A stretch of 64,000 nucleotides of DNA, taken from the NCBI RefSeq assembly GCF_004331255.1, contig NZ_SJOF01000004.1:124001-188000 (forward strand), written 5' to 3'. The notes under the pieces were generated by a model that had not been told where the DNA came from, did not search any database, and saw only the letters and a list, made by a program, of their open reading frames with translations. The first letter of the stretch is position 1; each line of letters begins with the position of its first letter. Source of the DNA: Acinetobacter sp. ANC 4173 (GTDB lineage: Bacteria; Pseudomonadota; Gammaproteobacteria; Pseudomonadales; Moraxellaceae). This document shows positions 44,613 to 53,916 of the stretch, one piece after another. The position numbers and the translations under genes are program-made.

Positions 44613-44633
44613 TTTTTTAAATTAGATTGAATC

Positions 44634-44664
44634 AAAAAAACCACGCCTTATGCGTGGTTTTTTG
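44634..44664 (+). terminator. Terminator of ahpC
   Basis: AACCACGC (44639-44646) pairs with GCGTGGTT (44652-44659) around a 5-base loop, followed by T. A weaker AT stem (AATCTAATT with AATTAGATT) sits just before it. Confidence 0.85.
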
Positions 44665-44810
44665 ACAACTAAATTTCATGTAATTTTATTCAGAATATAT
44701 TTGAAGTCCCTGTAATTTCTGCTATACATTGAACTAAGCCTTTTGTTTTATTTACTTTGAATTAAACAGAAAGGTCCATTGAGTTTATTCACAAATTCAA
44801 GGAGGTATGT

Positions 44811-45017
44811 ATGGGAATAATGCTTGCCGTGACTTCTTGGAAATACAATGCGACTTCAAGATACTTAAAGATTTTTTATAATAATGGTTCTGGAGAACTC
44901 TACCACCCTGTGCCCCAATTTGTTTACGCCAACATGCTACGTTGTAGTGATAAAGCCGCTTTTGTACACAAATATCTAGAATACGACTTGCACTTCACAC
45001 GCATTACCATCCAATAA
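44811..45017 (+). CDS. KTSC domain small protein
   Basis: 68 residues. The text VTSWKYNATSRYLKIFYNNGSGELYHPVPQFVYANMLRCSDKAAFVHKYL matches the short KTSC domain (hydrophobic strand, Y.gVP, then a helix with S..F). The near-perfect ribosome site AAGGAGG lies at good spacing before the ATG at 44811, a sign of strong translation. KTSC proteins have no defined function. Nothing else is in its transcript: ahpC is ended by a terminator before it and another hairpin follows. Confidence 0.7.
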   Translation: MGIMLAVTSWKYNATSRYLKIFYNNGSGELYHPVPQFVYANMLRCSDKAAFVHKYLEYDLHFTRITIQ

Positions 45018-45025
45018 ATAACAAT

Positions 45026-45053
45026 AAAAAAATCAGGGTAAACCCTGATTTTT
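45026..45053. terminator. Terminator between convergent KTSC and methyltransferase genes
   Basis: AAAAATCAGGGT pairs with ACCCTGATTTTT around AA. It has A and T runs on both sides and works both ways. Confidence 0.85.
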
Positions 45054-45075
45054 CATATCAATGGTTTGAATGACC

Positions 45076-45678
45076 TTAAAGATCATAATCTTTAGCAGTA
45101 ATCACCAATAAGCCTGCACCTAAAGATAAGATAGATAATAAATAGTTACCCTCTTCTTTCACCAATTGTGTGAAAGTCTTCACTTCTTCTGCATGTGAAA
45201 TGACATTATCGACAATTAAAACTCCGCCCTGTTTAGACAATAACCGTTTTAAATCTGACCAATAGTCCACATAGGCATCACGTTCCGCATCAAGTAGAAT
45301 CAAATCGTATTTTTCGGTACATTCAGCTAAATATTTTTTGGCATCTCCCACCCAAAACTGTATTGATGAGTCCAAGCCAAATTCTTGTGCAAACTGCTGT
45401 GCTTGCTGACTTCGTGCAGCATCAATTTCTAAAGTGGTGAGCTGTCCTTGCGTGACTTGTAAAGCATCTGCCAGCCACAAGGTGGAATAACCTGTCGATG
45501 TTCCAATTTCTAAGACTTTCTTGGATTTCTGAATTCGAATCTGCATCGCTAAAAATTGAGCAGAATCAGGTTCAATATTGCGATAACGCTGTAATCGATC
45601 TTTTTGAGTGAGATCATGCTTTTTAAACGAAACATATAAATCATTTATTCTTGCTTTAAATTGTTGACTCATACTCAT
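45076..45678 (-). CDS. SAM-dependent O-methyltransferase (family 3)
   Basis: 200 residues. The SAM-binding motif VLEIGTSTGYSTLWLADAL, the acidic LTTLEIDAARSQQA and the metal-site region YDLILLDAERDAYVDYW, with VDNVIS after it, fit the class I O-methyltransferase family 3 (catechol/caffeoyl-CoA type, YrrM-like). The substrate is unknown. Some relatives methylate 5-hydroxyuridine in tRNA, but no evidence connects this gene with that. Upstream on the same strand is a DUF1653 gene. Confidence 0.82.
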   Translation of the reverse strand: MSMSQQFKARINDLYVSFKKHDLTQKDRLQRYRNIEPDSAQFLAMQIRIQKSKKVLEIGTSTGYSTLWLADALQVTQGQLTTLEIDAARSQQAQQFAQEFGLDSSIQFWVGDAKKYLAECTEKYDLILLDAERDAYVDYWSDLKRLLSKQGGVLIVDNVISHAEEVKTFTQLVKEEGNYLLSILSLGAGLLVITAKDYDL

Positions 45679-45741
45679 CGAGACATTCCATTCTTAAATT
45701 GGCTATACGTTAAATTTCATTTTTTATTTCATGTGGTCTAT

Positions 45742-45963
45742 TCATATAGCAGTTTTTTGTATCAAGTGAAAACGAGGACCCGTTTTCCCATCTTCTAAAG
45801 TCACTTGCTCAGTAAACATACTCAAAGGACGTACCCATAAAGAGTAATCGCCATATAAGCATTGATAAACCACCAATTTTTCTTCTGTTTCACTATGCGT
45901 TGCGACAGAAAACACCTGATACAACTGACCTTTATAATGTTGATAAATACCGCGTTCTAACAT
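45742..45963 (-). CDS. DUF1653 family protein
   Basis: 73 residues. GIYQHYKGQLYQVFSVATHSETEEKLVVYQCLYG and WVRPLSMFTEQV followed by RFHLI is the usual short DUF1653 sequence. Function unknown; cytoplasmic. It precedes the O-methyltransferase gene by about 60 bases on the same strand and may be co-transcribed. Confidence 0.85.
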   Translation of the reverse strand: MLERGIYQHYKGQLYQVFSVATHSETEEKLVVYQCLYGDYSLWVRPLSMFTEQVTLEDGKTGPRFHLIQKTAI

Positions 45964-46102
45964 CGCTGGACTCTACAATAATCTGTGATGTCTCATGCTA
46001 AATCATTCAATCTGATTTGGAAATTGAATCTGTTGAAGTTATTGTATTTTGATCCTTATAAAGTCCAAACACGATCAGTAAAAGACTCCAGATTAGGTGC
46101 AT

Positions 46103-46130
46103 AAAAAAACCACTTCCGAGGAAGTGGTTA
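46103..46130 (-). terminator. Terminator of the desaturase operon
   Basis: AACCACTTCC (46108-46117) pairs with GGAAGTGGTT (46120-46129), with an A run to its left, so on the minus strand a T run follows. Confidence 0.8.
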
Positions 46131-46141
46131 AGGATGTGCAA

Positions 46142-47236
46142 TTATTTCTTGAATGGGAAAGCATATTTCACGATACGTTTAATCACGCTGCCGTATTGCT
46201 TCACCAAACTGGCATTGTTGTAATTCAAACCATATTTCTCGCACACTGCTTGTACTTTTGGTGCCATTTTACGGTAACGACGCGCAGGTACATCTGGGTA
46301 CAAGTGATGTTCGATTTGATGACTTAAATGCCCAGTCAAAATATGGAATGCTTCTGAACCCGTCAAGTTTGAAGACCCACGAATTTGACGCATATACCAG
46401 TGACCACGACTTTCATTTTGCAATACTGTTTTCGGGAACACTTCAACATCTTTGGTAAAGTGACCGCAGAAAATCACACTAAAAGTCCAGATATTACGAA
46501 TCCCGTTTGCCACAAGGTTCCCTGTAAATACAGGCAATGCTGCTGGACCTGCAATCAATGGGAAGAATACATAATCCTTGAACAATTGCTTGCCAATTTT
46601 GCGTTGTAGCGGTTTCCACTCTTCTTTCAGTTCTTGTTTAGATTTGCGACCAAACCACACTTTACCAATTTCAAGATTCTGAATGGCCACGCCCCATTGG
46701 AACAACAAGCAAAATGGAATGCTATACAAAGGCTGTAATAAAAAGCCTGGTTTCCAACGTTGTTCTGGGAATAAACGCAGCAAACCGTAACCAATATCAT
46801 CATCCATACCTTTAATATTGGTATAGGTATGATGTTTATAATTATGGGTTTGACGCCAGTTGTCAGCGGTTCCAACAATGTCCCACTCGTAGTTTTGACC
46901 ACTAAATTTAGGATCATTCATCCAGTCATATTGACCGTGCATGACATTGTGCCCTAATTCCATATTTTCCATGATTTTGGCAAAGCCCAATAAGCCTGTG
47001 CCCAAAATCCATGCTGGTGGGAACCAACCTGCAAATAAGCAGGCACGGCCAGCAATTGAAGCATACTGTACCGTTGAATAAACACGGCGGATATATTTGG
47101 CATCTTTTTCGCCAATATCATCCAAGACTTCTTGTTTAATCGCGTCTAATTCACGCGCCAATTCATCTAACTCAAATTGAGTAAGTTCACGATTTTTTGG
47201 GTTCTTAAAATATTGTGCTTTTACTGGCATATTCAT
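46142..47236 (-). CDS. Fatty acid desaturase (membrane, acyl-lipid/acyl-CoA type)
   Basis: 364 residues. The three histidine boxes are present: HNVMHGQYDW, HNYKHHTYTN and HQIEHHLYPDVPARRY, in the usual order. Hydrophobic segments lie before box 1 (LFAGWFPPAWILGTGLLG) and between boxes 2 and 3. The enzyme inserts a cis double bond (delta-9-like) in acyl chains of the inner membrane using a di-iron centre and electrons from a reductase. That reductase is encoded 14 bases upstream on the same strand, and a FabR-like repressor is divergent from both. This matches the DesCB-DesT arrangement known in Pseudomonas. Confidence 0.93.
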   Translation of the reverse strand: MNMPVKAQYFKNPKNRELTQFELDELARELDAIKQEVLDDIGEKDAKYIRRVYSTVQYASIAGRACLFAGWFPPAWILGTGLLGFAKIMENMELGHNVMHGQYDWMNDPKFSGQNYEWDIVGTADNWRQTHNYKHHTYTNIKGMDDDIGYGLLRLFPEQRWKPGFLLQPLYSIPFCLLFQWGVAIQNLEIGKVWFGRKSKQELKEEWKPLQRKIGKQLFKDYVFFPLIAGPAALPVFTGNLVANGIRNIWTFSVIFCGHFTKDVEVFPKTVLQNESRGHWYMRQIRGSSNLTGSEAFHILTGHLSHQIEHHLYPDVPARRYRKMAPKVQAVCEKYGLNYNNASLVKQYGSVIKRIVKYAFPFKK

Positions 47237-47250
47237 AATATTGAACTCTC

Positions 47251-48318
47251 TTATAAATCAATCACAAGATCTGTTTTGGCAGAACTTACACACAGTTTTA
47301 ATGGATTACTTGGCTCGCTATTCTGTTGACCATTCAGCATGTCTTGGGTTGAGCCTTGTACTTTATTACATACGCATTTATGGCAAACACCCATACGGCA
47401 ACCATAAGTCGGTTTCACGTTGGCATGTTCCAATCCCACCAAAATGGATTGTCCGCGTGGAATTGCAACCACTTTATTGGATTTGCTTAAAGTCACATTC
47501 ACAAAGCCCGTATCATCATTTGCTACAGGTGTCATGCTAAAGGCTTCGCTTTGGAACAGTTGTGCTTGAGCAAACAATTGCTCTGCTTGCTGTACAAAAC
47601 CTGAAGGACCACAGGCATACACGATTGACTGATCAATGTCTGTCAATGCATCCACCTGAGCCGCATTTAAGCGTGCATCTGCATTTTCTTCTTGGGTATA
47701 AAACACGTGAAAAGAAAATTGCGGATATTGCTTTGCCCACTGTTCAAAATATGATTTGAATGCGAAATCTGCATAATGTTTCACCCAATACATCACATGC
47801 ACTTTACGCTCAGGTAATTGCTCTGACTGCATTAAAGCAGTCAATAAGCTGTACATTGGGGTAATGCCACTACCTGCGGCCAACAAAATCATCGGTTGAT
47901 TTTGTTTAGGCAACAACATATCGCCATAAGGCTGACCAAATTCAAGAACATCACCAATTTGAGCTTGGTTGATCAACCAGTTACTGACTTTGCCTTGTTC
48001 TACTTTTTTAACCGTGAGCAATACATGCTGGGCATCAATCTGAGTCAAACTGTAGGTACGCTCATAACGCGCACCTTGAACATCTACCATGACAGGATGA
48101 TGCTGACCCGCTTGACCCATTTTGAAATGACGGTTGACTTCAATCGTCAAACTTACCATCTCTTCAGTAGTATTGTCCTTTTGAACAATCTTACCTAGAG
48201 CTTGATCAACCGACCAAAGTGGATTGACCTTTTGCAACCAAAAATTCAAAGAGTGTTGATCTACAACACTTTCGACTAAAAAATTAAGGGGAGAATTTGA
48301 TTTTTTTAGCATGAACAT
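47251..48318 (-). CDS. Desaturase-associated ferredoxin reductase
   Basis: About 355 residues; GTG at 48330, ATG at 48318 and ATG at 48312 are all possible starts. The FAD/FMN domain (ERTYSLTQIDAQHV; LEFGQPYGDMLL) and NADPH domain (LLAAGSGITPMYSLL; VYACGPSGFVQQAE) are followed by a plant-type [2Fe-2S] ferredoxin domain at the end (PTYGCRMGVCHKCVCNK and a final LCVSSAK). This is the electron donor for the desaturase gene that follows by 14 bases. The N-terminal 45 residues are outside the core fold. Confidence 0.9.
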   Translation of the reverse strand: MFMLKKSNSPLNFLVESVVDQHSLNFWLQKVNPLWSVDQALGKIVQKDNTTEEMVSLTIEVNRHFKMGQAGQHHPVMVDVQGARYERTYSLTQIDAQHVLLTVKKVEQGKVSNWLINQAQIGDVLEFGQPYGDMLLPKQNQPMILLAAGSGITPMYSLLTALMQSEQLPERKVHVMYWVKHYADFAFKSYFEQWAKQYPQFSFHVFYTQEENADARLNAAQVDALTDIDQSIVYACGPSGFVQQAEQLFAQAQLFQSEAFSMTPVANDDTGFVNVTLSKSNKVVAIPRGQSILVGLEHANVKPTYGCRMGVCHKCVCNKVQGSTQDMLNGQQNSEPSNPLKLCVSSAKTDLVIDL

Positions 48319-48350
48319 CTTTAAGACCACGCAATTGACTTTTAATTATT

Positions 48351-48382
48351 ATACACATGTATATATATTTGTATATATATTC
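48351..48382. promoter_or_regulatory. AT repeats in the fabR-like/desaturase divergent promoter
   Basis: Two 12-base direct repeats, GTATATATATTT (48359-48370) and GTATATATATTC (48371-48382), follow ATACACATGTAT (48351-48362), itself nearly palindromic. They lie in the 130-base gap between the desaturase operon and the regulator, where a FabR/DesT-type operator is expected. The sequence does not match the published GC-richer DesT site, so the exact operator is uncertain. Confidence 0.45.
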
Positions 48383-48456
48383 GTATTTTTTTATTCATTT
48401 CCCATCACAAGCAGTAAAGGCTATAATGTAAAAAAGCATTTAATCTATTGAAAAAT

Positions 48457-49152
48457 ATGAACCAGCCTTCGATCAAAACAAAACACGATACTACGACTCA
48501 TGACCTTAGTTCGGCACATGAACCAGTTGTGGTACGTTCTGTCGGTCGTAAAGCTACCATTACGAAAGATGAATTATTCCAAGCAGCACTCAAACTGATT
48601 GGACCGCAAAAAAGCATTGCCTCTTTAAGTCTACGTGAAGTTGCACGTGAAGCAGGTATTGCACCTAATAGTTTTTATCGACATTTCAAAGATATAGATG
48701 AGCTTGCCATTGAACTGATAGACCGTTCAGGGAACGTATTACGTCAGATTCTGCACGAAGCACGTTTACAAGCGATCAAGCAAAGCAGCATTATTCGTAG
48801 TTCGGTTGAAGTGTTTATTGAGCAGTTGAATACCGATGAAGGCAATTTAAGTCTGCTATTACGTGAAGGTTATACAGGCTCTGCCTCGTATAAACTTGCA
48901 GTAGATCGACAGCTCAATTATTTCCAGCAAGAACTGAAAGATGACTTGATCCGCCTAGAACGTCTCAATCACAGCAAAATGGCACACCCTGACTTAGCAG
49001 CCAAAGCCATTACTCAACTGGTATTTAACATGGGAGCCAAAGTCATTGATTTACCGAATGAAGAGCGTAAAGCAATGGCAGAGCAAACCATGATTATGAT
49101 TCGTATGATTTTGGAAGGTGCGCGTCATTTGGATGAATCACAAATTCATTAA
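48457..49152 (+). CDS. FabR/DesT-like TetR regulator of unsaturated fatty acid synthesis
   Basis: 231 residues from the ATG at 48457. A polar leader of about 30 residues is followed by the helix-turn-helix ASLSLREVAREAGIAPNSFYRHFKDIDELAIELIDR, closely of the FabR type. The C-terminal half (RSSVEVFIEQLNTDEGNLSLLLREGYTGS) matches the FabR/DesT ligand domain, which senses acyl-CoA or acyl-ACP saturation. It is divergent from the reductase-desaturase operon and should repress it when unsaturated chains are plentiful. Confidence 0.88.
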   Translation: MNQPSIKTKHDTTTHDLSSAHEPVVVRSVGRKATITKDELFQAALKLIGPQKSIASLSLREVAREAGIAPNSFYRHFKDIDELAIELIDRSGNVLRQILHEARLQAIKQSSIIRSSVEVFIEQLNTDEGNLSLLLREGYTGSASYKLAVDRQLNYFQQELKDDLIRLERLNHSKMAHPDLAAKAITQLVFNMGAKVIDLPNEERKAMAEQTMIMIRMILEGARHLDESQIH

Positions 49153-49177
49153 ATACACCAGCAGTTAAAATTCCCAA

Positions 49178-49206
49178 TAAAAAAGCACCGTCAGGTGCTT
49201 TTTTAT
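49178..49206. terminator. Terminator between convergent fabR-like and rapA
   Basis: AAAAGCACC (49181-49189) pairs with GGTGCTTTT (49194-49202), with A run and T run on its sides; bidirectional. Confidence 0.88.
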
Positions 49207-49227
49207 TGGCTAAATCGAAGTTAAACC

Positions 49228-52065
49228 TTATGGTTTAACCACAACCAATACTTGAATGGCGTCTGGAGTTACAGATAAACCATCCAATAAAGCAATGCCT
49301 TCTTTTTGCAATTTTTGCAAGCGTGTAATTTCATCTTCGCGAATACTTGGATTAAATTGCTTCAAGTAGCTTAAGCGGTCAATTTCATATTGCCATTTTC
49401 CACCATAAATTTCTTTGGCTTGCTGCTTCATTTCTGGCAAAGCAGTTTTGGCAATATTCAAGGCTTGTTGATAACGTTCTTCAATCACATCACGACGTGC
49501 TTTCACCACTTGACGGCAGCTGTTGCTGTCTAAATGATGTAAATACGGCTTAAGGATGCTTGGCTCGATCTTCATCGACAAATCTTGCCCAGTTTCACTG
49601 AGTAATACGCGAATCAATTGTTGTGGCAAGCTTGATGGCAAGTTCAATGCTTTCGGTGCAATTACATCGACCTTGAACCAAACTTCTAACAGAATTGAAC
49701 CTTGTTTTAATGCATTTGACTTTAAAATCGCAACATTGGTACTACCAAAGGCCTGCGTATTGATCATTTCCATCACACTTTCAGTGAATGGATGCTCCAA
49801 AGTCAAATATTGTGCATCTTCACGGACTTGGGCTTGATCTCGATAGAACGTCGCAGTCATTCCGTCTTCGTCCAAGGTTAAGCCCTGAACTTGCATTTGA
49901 TCTGTCGGTTTAATAATAACCGTACCATTGCTTTGCTCATCAAAATCAATGTTGGTTGAAGCCATAAAGCGCTTCATAAACATTGGCAAAGTGGTATTGT
50001 CATCATAATCTTCAAGTGCTTGCACAATTTCTTGTGCCACAATCGGACGGCATGAATTGTATTCAAGTAGGCGGTCACGCCCTGCTTGTAGTTCCGCTTC
50101 TAATGCTTCACGTTGTACACTGACTTCTTCAAGCAAATCTTCGAACTGTTGACCCATATCTGCAAGCAAACAGTCTTTTAAATGAACAATAAAGTTTTCT
50201 TGTAGCGTTTGTGCCGTCGGCGAAATATTACTAAAAATATTCAGCGCTTCGTTATACCAACGGAACATACGCTCTTGCGCAGTACCTTCTAGGTATGGCA
50301 CATGGATTTGAATACGGTTTTCTTGACCAATACGGTCTAAACGACCAATACGCTGCTCTAATACGTCGGGGTTGGCAGGTAAGTCAAATAAAACCAAGTC
50401 CGATGCAAATTGGAAATTACGACCTTCTGAACCAATTTCAGAACAGAGTAAAATCTGTGCACCATAAGAATCTTCAGCAAAATAAGCTGCCGCTTGGTCA
50501 CGCTCAAGCAAACTCATGCCTTCGTGGAACATGGCAGTACGAATGCCCGCATGTAAACGCAACGCATTTTCCAAAGCTTCGACTACAGGACCGCTACGCG
50601 CAATCAACAACACTTTTTTGTGTTTTAACTGGGTACGTAGCATTTCCATGAGCCAGCCCACACGTGGGTCGAATTCCATCCAAGCACCATCAAGCTGTGC
50701 TTCTTCAGGCCACATTTGCTCACGCAATTTGCCATCTTTAGACCAGTTTTCTGGTGCTGGAAGTGGTGCAGGTTGACAATCACGTCCCGGGAAACCTTGA
50801 ATGGCTTCACGGGTATTACGGAATAAAATACGACCTGTACCATGACGGTCAAGTAATTCATGGATTGCACGGAAACGTTGTTCTGGTTCATCGCTAATAC
50901 GGTGACCCAATAACTGTTCAATTGCCATTAAATGGCTATCTTCTAGAGGTAAATCAGACATCAGCACTTCTGCAATTTTTGCAGTATGTTGATACTTTTC
51001 TTCTTCATCCAAGAAGCGCTCTAATGAGCTAAAACGTTGCGGATCGAGCAAGCGTAAACGCGCAAAATGACTTTCAACACCCAGTTGCTCTGGCGTTGCC
51101 GTTAACAGTAAGACACCTGGAGTTTGTTCGGCTAGTTCTTCGACCAAATCATAACGATCATTGCCACCTTCTTCCTCATTCCACATTAAGTGATGAGCTT
51201 CGTCCACAACCAACAAATCGAAACCAGCTTCTAATGCTTGTTCACGTAAGTCATCATGGTCAATCATCAAGTCAACGCTGGCAATAATGCATTGCTCAGT
51301 CAAGAATGGATTGAGTTCAGGGTCGTGTTCTTTAATAGACGCGGTACGTGTTAAATCAAAAATAGAGAAGGCTAAATTGAAACGACGGCGCATTTCAATC
51401 ATCCACTGATACTGTAATGAATCAGGAACTAAAATCAGAATCCGTTCAGAGCGGCCTGTTTTTAATTGTTGATGGATAATTAAACCCGCTTCAATGGTTT
51501 TCCCCAGACCTACTTCATCGGCCAGTAAAACACGCGGTGCAAAACGCTTACCCACTTCATGTGCAATATAAAGTTGATGTGGAATTAAACCTACACGTGC
51601 ACCAACCAAACCACGTAATGGGCTGCTTTGCATATTGGCTTGCATCAGCATCGCTTCAATACGCAGGTCATACCATTCTTTATAGTCAATTTGGCTTGCC
51701 AATAATCGATCTAAAGGCTTAGATAATTGAATTTGAGCGCCAATACGGGTTTCATTCAGGGTTTTACGTTCTTGCGTACCATCTTCTAAGCTACGCACAA
51801 CAGCATAACGTACTACACCATGATTATGCTCCAATGACTCAACCAGCCATTGCGTTCCTTCCTGATCATGCACTTCATCATTCGTATTAAATACGATACG
51901 AGATAAAGGGGCATTGTTTCGGGCATATACTCGCGTTTCGTCGCTTTTTGGGAATAAGATGCTAATCGATCGTTCATCAACGTCAATTAATACCCCTAAG
52001 CCAAGCTCTGTTTCTGTGTCAGATAACCAACGTTGACCAATAGCAAACTGCTGCAATTTTTCCAC
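49228..52065 (-). CDS. rapA: RNA polymerase-associated helicase RapA
   Basis: 945 residues. The N-terminal RapA Tudor-like region (GQRWLSDTETELGLGVLIDVDERSISI) is followed by a Swi2/Snf2 ATPase: ADEVGLGKTIEAGLI (Walker A), LLVVDEAHHLMWNEEEG (DEAH), LLLTATPEQLG, and the second lobe with EIGSEGRNFQFA and RIGRLDRIGQ. A C-terminal RapA domain ends LVVVKP. It binds RNA polymerase and helps to recycle it after transcription. It is a single long gene, convergent with the fabR-like gene. Confidence 0.97.
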   Translation of the reverse strand: MEKLQQFAIGQRWLSDTETELGLGVLIDVDERSISILFPKSDETRVYARNNAPLSRIVFNTNDEVHDQEGTQWLVESLEHNHGVVRYAVVRSLEDGTQERKTLNETRIGAQIQLSKPLDRLLASQIDYKEWYDLRIEAMLMQANMQSSPLRGLVGARVGLIPHQLYIAHEVGKRFAPRVLLADEVGLGKTIEAGLIIHQQLKTGRSERILILVPDSLQYQWMIEMRRRFNLAFSIFDLTRTASIKEHDPELNPFLTEQCIIASVDLMIDHDDLREQALEAGFDLLVVDEAHHLMWNEEEGGNDRYDLVEELAEQTPGVLLLTATPEQLGVESHFARLRLLDPQRFSSLERFLDEEEKYQHTAKIAEVLMSDLPLEDSHLMAIEQLLGHRISDEPEQRFRAIHELLDRHGTGRILFRNTREAIQGFPGRDCQPAPLPAPENWSKDGKLREQMWPEEAQLDGAWMEFDPRVGWLMEMLRTQLKHKKVLLIARSGPVVEALENALRLHAGIRTAMFHEGMSLLERDQAAAYFAEDSYGAQILLCSEIGSEGRNFQFASDLVLFDLPANPDVLEQRIGRLDRIGQENRIQIHVPYLEGTAQERMFRWYNEALNIFSNISPTAQTLQENFIVHLKDCLLADMGQQFEDLLEEVSVQREALEAELQAGRDRLLEYNSCRPIVAQEIVQALEDYDDNTTLPMFMKRFMASTNIDFDEQSNGTVIIKPTDQMQVQGLTLDEDGMTATFYRDQAQVREDAQYLTLEHPFTESVMEMINTQAFGSTNVAILKSNALKQGSILLEVWFKVDVIAPKALNLPSSLPQQLIRVLLSETGQDLSMKIEPSILKPYLHHLDSNSCRQVVKARRDVIEERYQQALNIAKTALPEMKQQAKEIYGGKWQYEIDRLSYLKQFNPSIREDEITRLQKLQKEGIALLDGLSVTPDAIQVLVVVKP

Positions 52066-52209
52066 CTTTATCTCAAATGTAGACCAAGAAATAATTGCTC
52101 AAAAGAGAATATTATTTGAACAAAAATTCATGGCTTTAAGCAATATATTTTGACATAAAGCTCACTAAAAAAGTGGGCTTATTCGAATCTGAAACGTATT
52201 TTTTTCGTC

Positions 52210-52863
52210 TTAAAACGGTACTGGGCAGTAGAATTCAACTAACTGCTCTGTTTTAGGATGTAGAAAACTTAAACGCTCGGCATGTAGGCACAAGCGATCC
52301 AATAACAGTTGCTCTGGCGTGGCATACAACGTATCCCCTACAATAGGATGTCCCAAATATTGCATGTGTACACGAAGCTGATGCGAACGCCCTGTAATCG
52401 GTGTTAGTTCTACACGGGTCACAGGCTGACCTTGCATTTCAAAATGTTCGGTCGCCTTCCAATGAGTTAGGGCTGGTTTGTTATGACTTGGGTCAGCAAT
52501 ATGCAACGGAGGACGTGATGGATCATATACCACAGGTACATCTACAGTTCCCTCACCTTGCAAGTGTCCAGCCACCACAGCTTGATAAATTTTTGACGTT
52601 TGGCGTTCTTGAAACTGACGTGAAATTCGGTTTTGTCCGAATTTAGAAAGTGCAAAGACCAAAATACCCGAGGTATCTCGATCTAGACGATGAATCAACA
52701 AGGTTCTCGGCTCCTCTTGGAGCAACCGATTAATCACACAGTCTTGTAAGTCAGCCGTTTTTCCTGGGACTGTAAGAATCCCCGCGGGTTTATGGATTAC
52801 CATAAAATCCTCATCACGGTGGATCAGATGTTCATTCAGAAATTGACTCAAGAGATATTCCAA
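52210..52863 (-). CDS. rluA: Pseudouridine synthase of the RluA family
   Basis: 217 residues, the length of RluA (the short form without S4 domain). The catalytic aspartate is in HRLDRDTSGILVFALSK. GKPAGILTVPG-like HKPAGILTVPGKT and TPITGRSHQLRVHMQYLGHPIVGD are the other family motifs. RluA makes pseudouridine 746 in 23S rRNA and 32 in some tRNAs. The start at 52863 gives a normal N-terminus. Downstream on the same strand lies rapA, about 145 bases on. Confidence 0.88.
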   Translation of the reverse strand: MEYLLSQFLNEHLIHRDEDFMVIHKPAGILTVPGKTADLQDCVINRLLQEEPRTLLIHRLDRDTSGILVFALSKFGQNRISRQFQERQTSKIYQAVVAGHLQGEGTVDVPVVYDPSRPPLHIADPSHNKPALTHWKATEHFEMQGQPVTRVELTPITGRSHQLRVHMQYLGHPIVGDTLYATPEQLLLDRLCLHAERLSFLHPKTEQLVEFYCPVPF

Positions 52864-53433
52864 GCTGACTGTGCAAACAAGCGGGCAATAATAAGAAGCT
52901 CCTTTATAAATTACAATGCAAAAATCGACAAAAGTCAGCGTTTTTTACGATTTTATCCAAAAAAGTTCGATTTCACTCACATTCAGAATTATGAGCCCTG
53001 CACTGAATCATTTTTCTGACAGTTATGCTTTGCTTCACAGCTTGATGATGAATATGGACATAATTGGCACGACATAATTTACCTAAACGCACCACCATCA
53101 TAAAATCAACAACATAGGCTTTTAAATCCTGTGCCAAATCTCACGCAAAATTGCTCTCAATACACATCTACGTACTCATTCAATCAGTCGATTCTAAAGC
53201 TTTGATCTCCAATAGTTTTAAGCAAGTATATTCACTCTAACTCTCAAATGGGAACATCCTGTGCTTTAGCATTGTGAATTCAACGCTGTCTCTTTAATCG
53301 CTACTTTAATATTTACCTCACCAAGAATGCTTGACTAAAAAGAATCGATGACCAAAAAATTTGATGTAAAGTACAGCGTTCATTCCTCTTAAAAAAATTC
53401 AAGTCGAATCATTTAGGGGAATGCTGAGAAAGC
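52864..53433. other. Long intergenic region with a possible gene remnant
   Basis: About 570 bases. The left part, 52973-53137 on the minus strand, holds 54 codons without stop (reading LAQDLKAYVVDFMMVVRLG and further) that look protein-like but have no ATG near the front and follow a stop codon, so they may be a decayed gene end. The remainder, 53140-53430, holds no open frame of note. No hairpin, RNA gene or repeat was recognised. Confidence 0.35.
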
Positions 53434-53856
53434 TTAAAGCTGAACCTGTGCCAAAAATTGCTCAAAGGCATATTGAGCAATTTCTGCATCCTGAAATGCT
53501 TTAACACCTGAAATTCCTATCGCCCCAATGAGTTCCCCTTGATATAAAATGGGTTCTCCCCCTTCAAGCATTCCCGTAAGGCTCTCCACCGTTAAAAATC
53601 CGTCTTGTCCATTACGAATTAAATCTTCAAACAATTTGGTCGGACGTTTACTGATGGCCGAACATTGTGCTTTTTCATGGCACAATCGCGCAGTCATTGG
53701 AGATGCTCCATCCATACGCTTCATACTCAACAAACAGCCTGTTTCATCAACGACCGCGATACTCACCGCAAAACCATGTTGTAAGGCATACACATGGGCT
53801 GCATTTAAGATCAATTCAGCATCAGCCAACTCTAAACAATATTTGGTTTTCATCAA
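53434..53856 (-). CDS. GlcG/HbpS family heme-binding-type protein
   Basis: 140 residues. The sequence AVSIAVVDETGCLLSMKRMDGASPMTARLCHEKAQCSAISKRP and GGEPILYQGELIGAIGISGV is the GlcG/HbpS domain (DUF336), where HbpS binds heme and cobalamin or iron and GlcG is linked to glycolate use. Four cysteines occur, unlike many members. No signal peptide is seen, so it is cytoplasmic. It lies downstream of hemL after a terminator; no glycolate genes are around. Confidence 0.8.
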   Translation of the reverse strand: MMKTKYCLELADAELILNAAHVYALQHGFAVSIAVVDETGCLLSMKRMDGASPMTARLCHEKAQCSAISKRPTKLFEDLIRNGQDGFLTVESLTGMLEGGEPILYQGELIGAIGISGVKAFQDAEIAQYAFEQFLAQVQL

Positions 53857-53868
53857 TTTTCCTTACAT

Positions 53869-53900
53869 AAAAAAGCCTGCAACATAGTCACAGGCTTTTT
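53869..53900 (-). terminator. Terminator of hemL
   Basis: AAAAAGCCTG (53870-53879) pairs with CAGGCTTTTT (53891-53900). The minus-strand T run follows the stem, so it ends thiE-hemL transcripts. Confidence 0.8.
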
Positions 53901-53916
53901 GAACGATCACTGCGTC

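Noticed and set aside
45076..45678. tRNA 5-hydroxyuridine O-methyltransferase (TrmR-like) completing the TrhP pathway
   Set aside because: The methyltransferase family is too broad and the gene is not linked to trhP; the substrate cannot be claimed.
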